DNA of 63,757 nucleotides, taken from the NCBI GenBank assembly GCA_027490925.1, contig JAIXXF010000030.1:1-63757 (forward strand), read 5' to 3'. Positions 47,505 through 56,428 of this stretch are shown one piece after another (position 1 is the first letter of the stretch; each line of letters starts with the position of its first letter). Below the pieces are notes generated by a model. The model did no database searches, was not told where the DNA came from, and saw nothing but the letters and a program-made list of their open reading frames with translations. Position numbers and translations under genes: made by a program. The stretch comes from Comamonadaceae bacterium. Lineage in GTDB: Bacteria; Pseudomonadota; Gammaproteobacteria; Burkholderiales; Burkholderiaceae_C.

Positions 47505-48580
47505 TGCACAAACCTCCGCATCGCAAGGCCGCAAGAGGTCAGGTAGGAGGGTGCTTCTCGCCGCATGCGGCGCTCCCGAACGCGGGCGCCAATCGACATG
47601 CCCTCGAAGGGGTTGGCCTGCTTGCAAACAAAGGTGGTCTGGTGGGTGACGGCTTGCGTCAGACCAGGAAGCGCCGACGAGCCCCCTGCTAGCAAAATCT
47701 GATCCACCTGGTTATACGGCGTGCTGGTGAAAAAGAACTGAAGCGCTCGGGCGATTTCCTGGGCCAGCTGGTCCACAAACGGGCGAACCACATCGGCGGT
47801 GCAGTCGTCGGGCAGCTCACCGCTGCGCTTACGGGTTTCGGCTTCTTCCACCGACCAGCCCGACTGCCGCACGATCAGCTGCGTAAGCTGGGCACCGCCG
47901 AACGCCTGGTCGCGCTCGTAGAGTAGCTCCTCGTTGCGCAACACCTGCATGCTGGTGGTGTGGGCGCCGATCTCGAACAGCACGGTCAGCGTATTCGCCC
48001 CCTGGTTGGGCAACGCACGGATCAACCGGCCGACCGCCAGCCGGGAGGCGTAGGGTTCGACATCCACAATCACAGGGTTCAGACCAGCTGCCTCGGCCAG
48101 CCCCTGTAAATCTTGTATTTTTTCTTTCCGTGAAGCGGCCAGCAGAACATCGACATCGGCGTCGTTGCCAGGGCTGGGCCCAATGACGCAAAAGTCGAGA
48201 CTGACCTCGTCGAGCGAAAAAGGAATGTACTGGTTCGCCTCGGACTCCACCTGCACTTCCAGTTCGGCTTCGGTCAGGCCCGCGGGCAGCACGATTCTCT
48301 TGGTGATCACGGCAGACGACGGCAACGCCATGGCGACGTTCTTCGCTTTGGTGCCGCTTTTCTTCACCACCCGCTGCACCGCAGCCGCCACCTCGTCGAA
48401 CTTATCAATGTTGCCGTCGGTGACCCAACCCCGCTCCAGCAACTCCATCGCGCAGCGCTCCAACACCCATTGCCCGGACAGGGTTTGCCTCAATTCCACC
48501 AACTTCACACTGGAGGAGCTGATGTCCAGGCCCAGCAGAGGTGGCGCCTCTTTTCTGAACAAACCACTCAGTGAAATCAA
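47501..48580 (-). CDS. pilM: Type IV pilus assembly ATPase-like protein PilM
   Basis: A 359-residue actin-like (FtsA fold) cytoplasmic protein. LLGLDISSSSVKLVELRQT is the phosphate-1 region; ESEANQYIPFSLDEVSLDF and LLAGGSSALPGLTQAV are conserved in PilM. The start is TTG with GAGGA seven bases upstream. First gene of pilMNOPQ, divergent from mrcA. Confidence 0.95.
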   Translation of the reverse strand: MISLSGLFRKEAPPLLGLDISSSSVKLVELRQTLSGQWVLERCAMELLERGWVTDGNIDKFDEVAAAVQRVVKKSGTKAKNVAMALPSSAVITKRIVLPAGLTEAELEVQVESEANQYIPFSLDEVSLDFCVIGPSPGNDADVDVLLAASRKEKIQDLQGLAEAAGLNPVIVDVEPYASRLAVGRLIRALPNQGANTLTVLFEIGAHTTSMQVLRNEELLYERDQAFGGAQLTQLIVRQSGWSVEEAETRKRSGELPDDCTADVVRPFVDQLAQEIARALQFFFTSTPYNQVDQILLAGGSSALPGLTQAVTHQTTFVCKQANPFEGMSIGARVRERRMRREAPSYLTSCGLAMRRFVQ

Positions 48581-48784
48581 AGCAAATCCTCAGACGGCAC
48601 GGGTGCGTAGCCACCCCCAATCGTTCATGCGTTAATTCGTCAGCATGGTATCAGCAGGTTCATGGGTATGGGCAAGCGTTCCCCCCGCGGTGGCAGGGAT
48701 TCCAGCCTGAAACCCCATGACGGGGGGGCACACCGTTGTCCACAACCCACGCGGGCGGCGAACCGCCCCGCCAGGGGCCGTTCC

Positions 48785-48790
48785 TATAAT
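48785..48790 (+). promoter_or_regulatory. Consensus -10 box of mrcA
   Basis: TATAAT 25 bp before the mrcA ATG. No good -35 is found at normal spacing, so activation by a factor or an extended -10 type is possible. The rest of the 234-bp divergent region shows nothing else I can support. Confidence 0.45.
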
Positions 48791-48814
48791 CAAATTCGAC
48801 CCGATCCCACACCC

Positions 48815-51241
48815 ATGGCCCACAAGAATCCACCCGACTCCCCTGCTTCATCGGCCTCTGGCGACAAAAGTGGAGGGGGTGCGTCTTTGTCTCGCCTACT
48901 GTGGCGCTTGGCGGCTTGGTTGGTGGGCTTGGGCGTGGCGGGGGCGCTGTCGGTGCTGATCCTGCTGGCAACCGCCTTGGCCGTGGCCTACCCAAACCTG
49001 CCGGACATCACCGACCTGTCGGAGTACCAGCCCAAGCTGCCGATGCGGATTTACTCGACCGAAGGGACCCTGATCGGTGAGTTTGGCGAGGAGCGGCGCC
49101 GTCTGACCCCGATCAACGAGATCCCCAAGGTGATGAAAGACGCAGTGCTGGCGATCGAAGACGCTCGCTTTTACGCCCACGGCGGAGTGGACTACATCGG
49201 CGTCATCCGTGCTGGCTTGGCCAACGTGGGCCGGGCCAAGAGCCAGGGGGCGTCCACCATCACCATGCAGGTGGCGCGCAACGTCTACCTGTCGGCAGAG
49301 AAAAGCTACATCCGAAAGATCTACGAAATCTTGCTGACCTTCAAGTTGGAGCACCTGCTCAGCAAGGACCAGATTCTGGAGATCTACATGAACCAGATCT
49401 ACCTGGGCCAGCGGGCGTATGGTTTCGCTGCGGCTTCGGAGATCTACTTTGGGAAACCGCTGAAAGACGTCAACATCGCCGAGGCCGCCATGTTGGCGGG
49501 GCTGCCCAAAGCACCTTCCGCTTACAACCCGGTGTCCAACCCGACCCGGGCCCGGGTGCGCCAGCAGTACATCATCGAGCGGATGGAGGAAAACGGCTTC
49601 ATCACCAAGGAGCTGGCTCTCATTGCCCGGGACACCCCGCTCACCATCCGCAGCCGCAACCAGCAGCAGGGCCTGCACGCCGAGCACGTGGCCGAAACCG
49701 TGCGTCAAATGGTATTCAACCAGTACGGAGAAGAGACTTACACCCGCGGGCTGAACGTGTACACCACTTTGCGGGCCAGCGACCAGTCGGTGGCCTACAA
49801 GGCCCTGCGCCGCGGCATCATGGACTTTGAGCGGCGTCAAATCTACCGTGGGCCCGAAAAGTTCATCGATTTGCCCTCAGACAACAAGGCCGCTGCGGAA
49901 GTGATCGAAGACACGCTGCTCGACTACCCCGACAGCGATGACCTGATGACCGCAGTGGTGCTCAGCGCCACGCCGCAAAAAGTGGTGGCCGAGCGCCAAA
50001 GTGGCGAACGCATCGAAATCACCGGCGAAGGCTTGCGGCCCGCGCAGTCCGGCCTGTCGGCCAAGGCCGCGCCCAACATCCGCATCCGGCGGGGAGCGGT
50101 GATCCGCGTCGCACAGACAGGCAAGAAGGCCTGGGAGATCACGCAGATGCCAGAGGTCGAGGGCGCCTTCATTGCGTTGGACCCCAGGGACGGCAGCGTG
50201 CGCGCCTTGGTGGGGGGCTTCGATTACGAACGCAACAAGTTCAACCACGTGACCCAGGCTTGGCGCCAGCCTGGCTCCAGCTTCAAGCCATTCATTTATT
50301 CCGCGGCTCTGGAAAAAGGTTTCACCCCGTCCACCGTGGTGAACGACGCACCGCTGTTTTTTGACGCAGGCGTGACCGGCGGTCAACCGTGGGAACCGAA
50401 GAACTACGACGGCACCTTCGACGGGCCCATGAGTTTGCGCCGTGGCCTGGCGAAGTCGAAGAACATGGTCTCGATCCGCGTGTTGCAGTCGGTGGGCCCG
50501 CGCACCGCGCAGGAGTGGGCCACCCGGTTTGGTTTTGAAGCCGAAAAGCAACCCGCCTACCTGACGCTGGCGCTCGGTGCCGGTTCGGTGACACCCATGC
50601 AAATGGCCACGGGCTACGCGGTGTTCGCCAATGGCGGCTTCCGCGTGGACCCCTTTTTGGTGACCCGCGTGACCGACCACAAAGGCCGCGTGCTGGTGGA
50701 GACCAAACCGCCGGTGCTGGACGAATCGGCCCGGGCCATCTCTGAACGCAACGCCTTTGTGATGACCAGCCTGCTGCAGGAAGTCACCCGCTCGGGCACC
50801 GCCGCGCGGGCGCAGGGCATGCTGCGCCGCTCAGACGTGTACGGCAAAACCGGCACCACCAACGACTCGATCGATGCGTGGTTCGCTGGCTACCAGCCCA
50901 GCGTGGTGGCGGTCGCGTGGATGGGGTACGACACCCCCAAGAAACTGGGCGACCGCGAAACCGGCGGTGGCCTGAGTTTGCCGATCTGGATCAGCTACAT
51001 GGCGCATGCGCTCAAAGGGATACCTATTTCCGAGCCAGTGGTGCCCGCAGGCGTGGTCAACGTCGCTGGGGACTGGGCGTACACGGAATACGCCAACCAA
51101 AACGGCATCACGAGCGTGGGCTTGGACGACCCTGCCGCGCCCAGCGCCCCCGTCGTTGTTCCACCAGCAGGCCCGGTCCCGGCGCAAGTGCCGCCCAGCG
51201 CCGAAGAGCGTCGCAGCATTTTGGACTTTTTCCGCAACTGA
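48815..51241 (+). CDS. mrcA: Penicillin-binding protein 1A (bifunctional transglycosylase/transpeptidase)
   Basis: An 808-residue class A PBP polymerising and crosslinking peptidoglycan. Cytoplasmic N-terminus, TM helix (GVAGALSVLILLATALAVAYP), GT51 domain with EDARFYAHGGVD and GASTITMQVARN, then an OB-like insert and transpeptidase domain with the catalytic S488 in SSFK, SKN and KTGTTND motifs. The C-terminal tail is Pro/Ala rich. The ATG at 48815 is used; upstream codons in frame are not protein-like. Placement opposite pilMNOPQ is usual for beta- and gammaproteobacteria. Confidence 0.96.
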   Translation: MAHKNPPDSPASSASGDKSGGGASLSRLLWRLAAWLVGLGVAGALSVLILLATALAVAYPNLPDITDLSEYQPKLPMRIYSTEGTLIGEFGEERRRLTPINEIPKVMKDAVLAIEDARFYAHGGVDYIGVIRAGLANVGRAKSQGASTITMQVARNVYLSAEKSYIRKIYEILLTFKLEHLLSKDQILEIYMNQIYLGQRAYGFAAASEIYFGKPLKDVNIAEAAMLAGLPKAPSAYNPVSNPTRARVRQQYIIERMEENGFITKELALIARDTPLTIRSRNQQQGLHAEHVAETVRQMVFNQYGEETYTRGLNVYTTLRASDQSVAYKALRRGIMDFERRQIYRGPEKFIDLPSDNKAAAEVIEDTLLDYPDSDDLMTAVVLSATPQKVVAERQSGERIEITGEGLRPAQSGLSAKAAPNIRIRRGAVIRVAQTGKKAWEITQMPEVEGAFIALDPRDGSVRALVGGFDYERNKFNHVTQAWRQPGSSFKPFIYSAALEKGFTPSTVVNDAPLFFDAGVTGGQPWEPKNYDGTFDGPMSLRRGLAKSKNMVSIRVLQSVGPRTAQEWATRFGFEAEKQPAYLTLALGAGSVTPMQMATGYAVFANGGFRVDPFLVTRVTDHKGRVLVETKPPVLDESARAISERNAFVMTSLLQEVTRSGTAARAQGMLRRSDVYGKTGTTNDSIDAWFAGYQPSVVAVAWMGYDTPKKLGDRETGGGLSLPIWISYMAHALKGIPISEPVVPAGVVNVAGDWAYTEYANQNGITSVGLDDPAAPSAPVVVPPAGPVPAQVPPSAEERRSILDFFRN

Positions 51242-51295
51242 CCTGTCACGGCGTTGGGGGCAGGGGTGCCTGGCGTCAGCGAGAACGCTCAGTGC

Positions 51296-51631
51296 TCAGA
51301 GCTCAGCGGTGAATGTCAACGGCTGACCGGCCTGCGCACTGGCATTTCGCGACAAGTCGGTGAAGAAATCCGCGCCGGTCTTGGTGTCGCGCCAGTGGGA
51401 CCCGTCGAACCGATAGTGGTAACCGCCAGATCGGGCGGCCATCCAAATCTCGTGCAGCGGCTTTTGCAGGTTCACGATCACCTGTGACCGGTTGGCGAAA
51501 GTGAGTGTGACCATGCCGCCGACCCGCTGGTTGTCCACGTCGGCGTCGCTTTCGTCGTTGATGCGGTCACAGCACCGCTCCACCGCGCGCAACACCGCCT
51601 CGGCTTGGGTCATGAACTCGGGGTCGGTCAT
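51296..51631 (-). CDS. cyaY: Iron donor / frataxin homologue CyaY
   Basis: A 111-residue frataxin that binds iron at an acidic helix and modulates iron-sulfur cluster assembly. [39 protein letters not shown] has the acidic ridge, followed by [27 protein letters not shown] at 51631 is chosen; another at 51643 (adding MANC) overlaps the opposite lptM ATG. Divergent from lptM with only 10 bp between starts. Confidence 0.94.
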   Translation of the reverse strand: MTDPEFMTQAEAVLRAVERCCDRINDESDADVDNQRVGGMVTLTFANRSQVIVNLQKPLHEIWMAARSGGYHYRFDGSHWRDTKTGADFFTDLSRNASAQAGQPLTFTAEL

Positions 51632-51636
51632 ACAAT
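51631..51636 (+). promoter_or_regulatory. -10 box predicted to give a leaderless lptM-lysA transcript
   Basis: TACAAT ends five bases before the lptM ATG (51642), so transcription should begin at or next to that ATG. No Shine-Dalgarno sequence precedes it. The box also overlaps the last base of the cyaY start codon on the other strand. Confidence 0.45.
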
Positions 51637-51641
51637 TTGCC

Positions 51642-51881
51642 ATGTTGAAAATTCATCAAATTCTAGTCAGCGCCTTGTGGGTTGCTGGCGCGATGACCCT
51701 GCCAGCCTGTGGCCAACGCGGCGACCTGACCTTGCCCAAGCCACCGCCGGGCGCCGAGCGCGCCACCCTGCCGCAAACGCTGCGTCCTGGCGACGCCCGG
51801 CCGGCTGTAATCGCCCCCGTTCCCTCCAACACCGCAGCGCCCACCGCCAGCCCGGCGGCCTCGACCCCTTCCAAGCCATGA
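51642..51881 (+). CDS. lptM: LPS translocon maturation chaperone LptM (YifL-like lipoprotein)
   Basis: A 79-residue lipoprotein. Signal and lipobox LPAC with Cys at residue 23, then [14 protein letters not shown], the small conserved motif of this family, and a Pro/Ala-rich low-complexity tail. In E. coli LptM assists disulfide formation of LptD; that role is by family. It is followed by lysA through an ATGA overlap, as in many proteobacteria. Confidence 0.88.
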   Translation: MLKIHQILVSALWVAGAMTLPACGQRGDLTLPKPPPGAERATLPQTLRPGDARPAVIAPVPSNTAAPTASPAASTPSKP

Positions 51882-53155
51882 GCATTTCTTTGTTGCCCGG
51901 CCATCCGCACACCGCCTACCGGGACGGCGAACTCTGCATGGCGTCACACGCTCTGTCGGCGCTCGCACAGGCGCACGGCACGCCACTGTTTGTGTACAGC
52001 AAGGCCGCGATGCTGGACGCGTTGGCCGCCTACCAGCGCGGCTTTGCCGGGCGCAACGCTCAGATCTGCTACGCGATGAAGGCCAATTCGTCGCTGGGTG
52101 TGTTGCAGGTGTTCGCGCAAGCGGGTTGCGGTTTCGACATCGTGTCGGGCGGTGAACTGGAGCGGGTGTTGGCCGCAGGCGGCGACCCGGGCAAAGTGAT
52201 CTTCTCCGGTGTGGGCAAAACCCGAGCGGAAATGCGCCAGGCATTGGTGGCGGGCATCGGCTGCTTCAACGTGGAGAGCGAGTCCGAGCTGGAGGTGTTA
52301 AGCGATGCGGCGTTGGCCATGGGCCTTCGTGCGCCGGTGAGCATTCGCGTGAACCCGAACGTGGACCCCAAGACCCACCCGTACATCTCCACGGGCCTGA
52401 AGGGCAACAAGTTCGGCGTGGCCCACGAGCGGGCTTTGGCCACCTACCAGCGGGCCGCTGCACTGCCTGGCCTGCAGGTGGTGGGCATCGACTGCCACAT
52501 TGGCTCGCAGATCACCGACAGCACGCCCTATCTGGACGCGATGGACCGGGTGCTCGATTTGGTGGACGCGGTGGAGGCTGCGGGCATCCCGATCCACCAC
52601 ATCGATTTCGGTGGTGGCCTGGGCATTGACTACAACGGGGACACGCCACCCGCCGCCGACGCCCTCTGGGCGCAGCTGCTGGCCAAGCTCGACGCGCGTG
52701 GTTACGGCCAACGCCGTCTGATGATCGAGCCCGGCCGTTCCCTGGTGGGCAACGCGGGCGTCTGCGTGACCGAGGTGCTGTACCTGAAGCCGGGTGAGCA
52801 AAAGAACTTCTGCATCATCGACGCGGCCATGAACGAACTGCCCCGCCCGGCGATGTACGAGGCGTTTCACCAGATCGTGCCGCTGTCCCCGCGCCACGGC
52901 CCTGGCACCGTGTTCGATGTGGTGGGCCCGGTCTGCGAAAGCGGCGACTGGATCGGCCGGGACCGTGCCTTGGACGTGCGGCCTGGTGACCTGCTGGCGG
53001 TTCTGTCAGCGGGCGCGTACTGCATGAGCATGGCCAGCAACTACAACACCCGCGGGCGACCCGCCGAGGTGCTGGTGGAGGGCGACAAAGCCACTCTGAT
53101 CCGTGCCCGGGAAACCGCGGCCGACCAGATGCGGCACGAACGGCTGGTGGGTTGA
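51878..53155 (+). CDS. lysA: Diaminopimelate decarboxylase LysA
   Basis: A 425-residue PLP enzyme of the alanine-racemase fold catalysing the last step of lysine synthesis. The PLP lysine is K68 (YAMKANSS). HIGSQI, GGGLGIDY, EPGRSLVGNAG and CESGDWIGRDR bind PLP phosphate and substrate. Translationally coupled to lptM by a four-base overlap. It converges on msrQ. Confidence 0.97.
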   Translation: MSISLLPGHPHTAYRDGELCMASHALSALAQAHGTPLFVYSKAAMLDALAAYQRGFAGRNAQICYAMKANSSLGVLQVFAQAGCGFDIVSGGELERVLAAGGDPGKVIFSGVGKTRAEMRQALVAGIGCFNVESESELEVLSDAALAMGLRAPVSIRVNPNVDPKTHPYISTGLKGNKFGVAHERALATYQRAAALPGLQVVGIDCHIGSQITDSTPYLDAMDRVLDLVDAVEAAGIPIHHIDFGGGLGIDYNGDTPPAADALWAQLLAKLDARGYGQRRLMIEPGRSLVGNAGVCVTEVLYLKPGEQKNFCIIDAAMNELPRPAMYEAFHQIVPLSPRHGPGTVFDVVGPVCESGDWIGRDRALDVRPGDLLAVLSAGAYCMSMASNYNTRGRPAEVLVEGDKATLIRARETAADQMRHERLVG

Positions 53156-53266
53156 GGGTTGAGGGTTGGCGGGGCAAAGAGAGCGACAGGAGCGCTTGAA
53201 CCACGCCCCATCGCCCAACCAGAAAGGTTCAGCGTCCAGCACATCGGATGACGCCAGGTGCTTTCA

Positions 53267-53320
53267 GCTACTGAATCAATAGCAAGATATCGATGAAGCA
53301 CAAGGGCTACGCGCCGTTTT
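53267..53320 (+). repeat. Short dispersed palindromic repeat, copy B
   Basis: GCTACTGAATCAATAGC (53267-53283) is followed by GGGCTACGCGCCGTTTT from 53304, which is 37 bases after the first base. It occupies most of the gap between the convergent lysA and msrQ genes, and its end overlaps the msrQ stop codon. The first 110 bp of the gap (53156-53266) hold nothing recognisable. Confidence 0.7.
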
Positions 53321-53990
53321 AACTTGCAACGCGTTTGAAACGCCCAAAAAAGGGGAGACGCCACAACCGCCACCCCAGCAGCACCGCCAATACGCCCGCG
53401 TACACGGCCACCTCGGTGAAGTTGTTTTTACCGGCGCGCATCCAGAAAAAGTGCAGCACCCCCAAGCCCGCCACCGCATAAACCAAGCGGTGCAGCGTCT
53501 GCCAGCGCTTCGCGCCCAAGGCCTTGATCGCCCGGTTGAAGGACGTGAGGGCCAACGGCGTGAGCAACAGCCACGCGGTGAACCCCACCAAGATGAATGG
53601 CCGCTTGACGATGTCGGCCCCAATGTCGGCCAGATCAAAGCCCATGTCGAAACCGCTGTAACTCAGCAGGTGCAGCATGGCGTAGAAGTAAGCGAACAGG
53701 CCCAGCATGCGTCGGACACGCGCCAACGCAGGCATGCCAAGTCCGACACGCAGCGGGGTGACCGCGAGCACCAAGCACAGGAATCGCAAAGTCCAATCCC
53801 CGGTGGCACGGATCAGCGCTTCTTGGGGGTTGGCACCCAAAGCATCGGTGGCTGCACCGTGAAAAAGCCAGACGAAGGGCAGCAGGCACGCCAAAAACAA
53901 CACCGGCTTGGCGGCCCGGTGAAGCAGGCCGCGCTGGAGAGCGCCCACCATGCGGCGCGGCGTGGCGCTGGTATGGACAGAGACCGCCAT
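53319..53990 (-). CDS. msrQ: MsrQ, haem-binding membrane subunit of the MsrPQ methionine sulfoxide reductase
   Basis: A 223-residue membrane protein with about six TM helices of the ferric-reductase-like family, passing electrons from the quinone pool or respiratory chain to MsrP. YFYAMLHLLSY and LHRLVYAVAGLGVLHFFW contain the haem-ligand His. Encoded five bases after msrP. The start region also includes a basic N-terminus. Confidence 0.94.
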   Translation of the reverse strand: MAVSVHTSATPRRMVGALQRGLLHRAAKPVLFLACLLPFVWLFHGAATDALGANPQEALIRATGDWTLRFLCLVLAVTPLRVGLGMPALARVRRMLGLFAYFYAMLHLLSYSGFDMGFDLADIGADIVKRPFILVGFTAWLLLTPLALTSFNRAIKALGAKRWQTLHRLVYAVAGLGVLHFFWMRAGKNNFTEVAVYAGVLAVLLGWRLWRLPFFGRFKRVAS

Positions 53991-53995
53991 GGCGC

Positions 53996-54994
53996 TCAGA
54001 AAAACTTTTTCAGGTCCATGCCCGCGTACATCTGCCCCACTTGGGCCTCATAGCCGTTGAACATCAAGGTCTTGCGCTTTTTGGCGAACAGGCCGTCTTC
54101 GCCGATCCGCCGCTCGGTGGCCTGACTCCAGCGCGGGTGGCTCACCTCGGGGTTCACGTTGGAATAAAAACCGTACTCCTGCGGGGCCGCTTTGTTCCAG
54201 GCGGTGACGGGCGGTTTTTCGGTGAAACGGATCTTCACCAGGCTCTTGGCGCTCTTGAACCCATACTTCCACGGCACCACCAAGCGCACGGGGGCGCCGT
54301 TCTGTTTGGGCAGCACCTCCCCATACATGCCAAACGACAGCAAGGTCAGGGGGTGCATGGCCTCGTCCAGGCGAAGGCCCTCGGTGTAAGGCCAATCCAG
54401 CACCCGCGAACCCACAAACGGCATGGTCTTGGGGTCGGCCAAGGTCACGAACTCGACGAACTTGGCGCTGCCCAATGGCTCCACTTTCTTGACCAGTTCA
54501 CTGAGCGAATAACCCACCCACGGGATCACCATGGACCAGCCCTCGACGCACCGCAGGCGGTAGATGCGCTCTTCTTGCGCACTGAGCTTGAGCAGTTCCT
54601 CCAGACCGAACTGGGTGGGTTTCTTCACCAGTCCCTCCACCGCCACCGTCCAAGGCGAGGTCTTGAGCGTGTGGGCGTGGCGCGCCGGGTCCGACTTGTC
54701 GGTGCCGAATTCGTAAAAGTTGTTGTAACTCGCCGCGTCGTCGTAGGGCGTGGGCTTGTCCAGGGTCACTGCACCGGCCACGGCGGACCGGGTTGCAGAC
54801 AAAGGGGCGAGTCGGCCCGGGCGGGGCGTGCTTTGCGCCCATGCATCGCGCTGGGCCCACCTGGCCAATGCCAGACCCGCCGCACCGCCCGCCATCCGAC
54901 GCAAGGCTTGGCGGCGGCCATCGTGCACCGCCTGCGGGGTGATCTCGCCGCTGACAGGGTGGATGAAACCGGTGTGGGAAGTTCGAATGATCAT
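53996..54994 (-). CDS. msrP: MsrP, periplasmic molybdopterin methionine sulfoxide reductase catalytic subunit
   Basis: A 332-residue Tat-exported molybdoenzyme repairing oxidised methionines in periplasmic proteins. Twin-arginine signal with [18 protein letters not shown]. The Mo-ligand cysteine is C149 in [37 protein letters not shown] and [16 protein letters not shown] are typical. The ATG at 54994 lies before the Tat signal. It precedes msrQ and follows ccsB by 47 bp. Confidence 0.95.
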   Translation of the reverse strand: MIIRTSHTGFIHPVSGEITPQAVHDGRRQALRRMAGGAAGLALARWAQRDAWAQSTPRPGRLAPLSATRSAVAGAVTLDKPTPYDDAASYNNFYEFGTDKSDPARHAHTLKTSPWTVAVEGLVKKPTQFGLEELLKLSAQEERIYRLRCVEGWSMVIPWVGYSLSELVKKVEPLGSAKFVEFVTLADPKTMPFVGSRVLDWPYTEGLRLDEAMHPLTLLSFGMYGEVLPKQNGAPVRLVVPWKYGFKSAKSLVKIRFTEKPPVTAWNKAAPQEYGFYSNVNPEVSHPRWSQATERRIGEDGLFAKKRKTLMFNGYEAQVGQMYAGMDLKKFF

Positions 54995-55041
54995 GGGGTG
55001 TCCTTGGGGCCAGTCAGTGGGTCGTCGGACACGCCCAGAAC

Positions 55042-56358
55042 TTACAAGGTTCCGTAGCTGTGCAAGCCACTGAGGAACATGTTGACGCCGATGAACGCGA
55101 ACGTCGTGACCCCCAACCCCACCAGCGCCCACCAGGCCGACACCGTGCCGCGCAGACCCTTCATCAGGCGCATGTGCAACCATGCGGCGTAGTTGAGCCA
55201 CACGATCAGCGCCCAGGTCTCCTTGGGGTCCCAGCTCCAATAGCCACCCCAAGCCTCTGCGGCCCACAACGCCCCCAGCACGGTGGCAATGGTGAAGAAC
55301 GCAAAACCAACCGCGATGGACTTGTACATCACATCGTCCAGCACCTCAAAGCTTGGTAAACGCTCGGCGATTTGTTTGCGGCCGAACAGTATGCCCGCCA
55401 CGATGAGCGCCGACACGCCGAAGTAAACCATCCAATAGCTGCTGCCGTTGTCTGCTGCGGACTGGCGGAACACCACCGGTTCGAAGCACAGCACCACGCC
55501 CAGAATCCACAGCGGCGCCAGTTTGTACCAGCGGGTTTCGGCCGCTTGCTGTTTGATGAGATAGGCAAACGCCACCATGGCCGCCAGTGCGAAGGTGCCG
55601 TAGCCAATGAAGTTGGCGGGCACGTGCAGCTTCATCCACCAGCTCTTGAGCGCGGGGACCAGTGGCTGAATCTCGTGCGCTTCGCGCACCACGGTGTACC
55701 AAAGCAGAAAACCCACCGCTGCGCTGACCACCAGCATCACAAACGCGCCGAGCGAACGGGTCTGGTACTGGGCTTCAAAGTAGAGGTAGAACAGCGCGGT
55801 CATCCAGCAAAACAGCACAAACACTTCGTACAGGTTGCTGACCGGGATGTGGCCGATGTCGGGCCCGATGAGGTAGCTCTCGTACCAACGCACCAGGGTG
55901 CCGATCAAGGCCATGCCCACCGCGACCCAGGTCAGCCGCGAGCCGAGCGATTCAAACGGGGCGCTTTGGCCTTTGACGAACATGCCCAGCCAGTAAAAAC
56001 CGGTCGCCATGAAAAACAGCATGCAGGACCACAGGATCGCCGACTGGCTGGACAAGAAGTACTTCAACCAGAACACCGAGTCGGCCCGCGCCAGGTCACT
56101 TTGGTAGGCGAAGACCGCCAGCAACGACACCGCACCCACCACCACCATCAAGCGTTCCAGGGGACGCCAGAACCAGCCGAGCCAGATGGCCGCGGGCACC
56201 GTGCCCACCAAAATGGCTTTTTCGTAGCCATCCATGAAAGGGGCGTAGCGTGACAGCGCGAACCAGCCGCCCGACAGCACCAGCAGGGCAAACACCCAGT
56301 CTTGCCAGTTTCGGCGCGACAGAAAACTCTCGTTCAAGGCGATGGTGGCGGTGTTCAT
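55042..56358 (-). CDS. ccsB: Cytochrome c biogenesis protein CcsB (ResC/CcsA-type haem handling)
   Basis: A 438-residue polytopic membrane protein of System II cytochrome c maturation. The tryptophan-rich WWD-type motif is [15 protein letters not shown]; conserved His residues occur in [20 protein letters not shown] and in [11 protein letters not shown]. It works with ResB to export haem and attach it to CxxCH proteins such as PetC and the nearby cytochrome c4. In this group the naming of the ResC-like partner as CcsB or CcsA varies. Confidence 0.95.
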   Translation of the reverse strand: MNTATIALNESFLSRRNWQDWVFALLVLSGGWFALSRYAPFMDGYEKAILVGTVPAAIWLGWFWRPLERLMVVVGAVSLLAVFAYQSDLARADSVFWLKYFLSSQSAILWSCMLFFMATGFYWLGMFVKGQSAPFESLGSRLTWVAVGMALIGTLVRWYESYLIGPDIGHIPVSNLYEVFVLFCWMTALFYLYFEAQYQTRSLGAFVMLVVSAAVGFLLWYTVVREAHEIQPLVPALKSWWMKLHVPANFIGYGTFALAAMVAFAYLIKQQAAETRWYKLAPLWILGVVLCFEPVVFRQSAADNGSSYWMVYFGVSALIVAGILFGRKQIAERLPSFEVLDDVMYKSIAVGFAFFTIATVLGALWAAEAWGGYWSWDPKETWALIVWLNYAAWLHMRLMKGLRGTVSAWWALVGLGVTTFAFIGVNMFLSGLHSYGTL

Positions 56359-56428
56359 CGGGGGTCTCCGGGGCGGTTCGGTGTGTCGGTCACGGTACGT
56401 CGGTCAAATAGGTGTGGGAAAACGGCGG

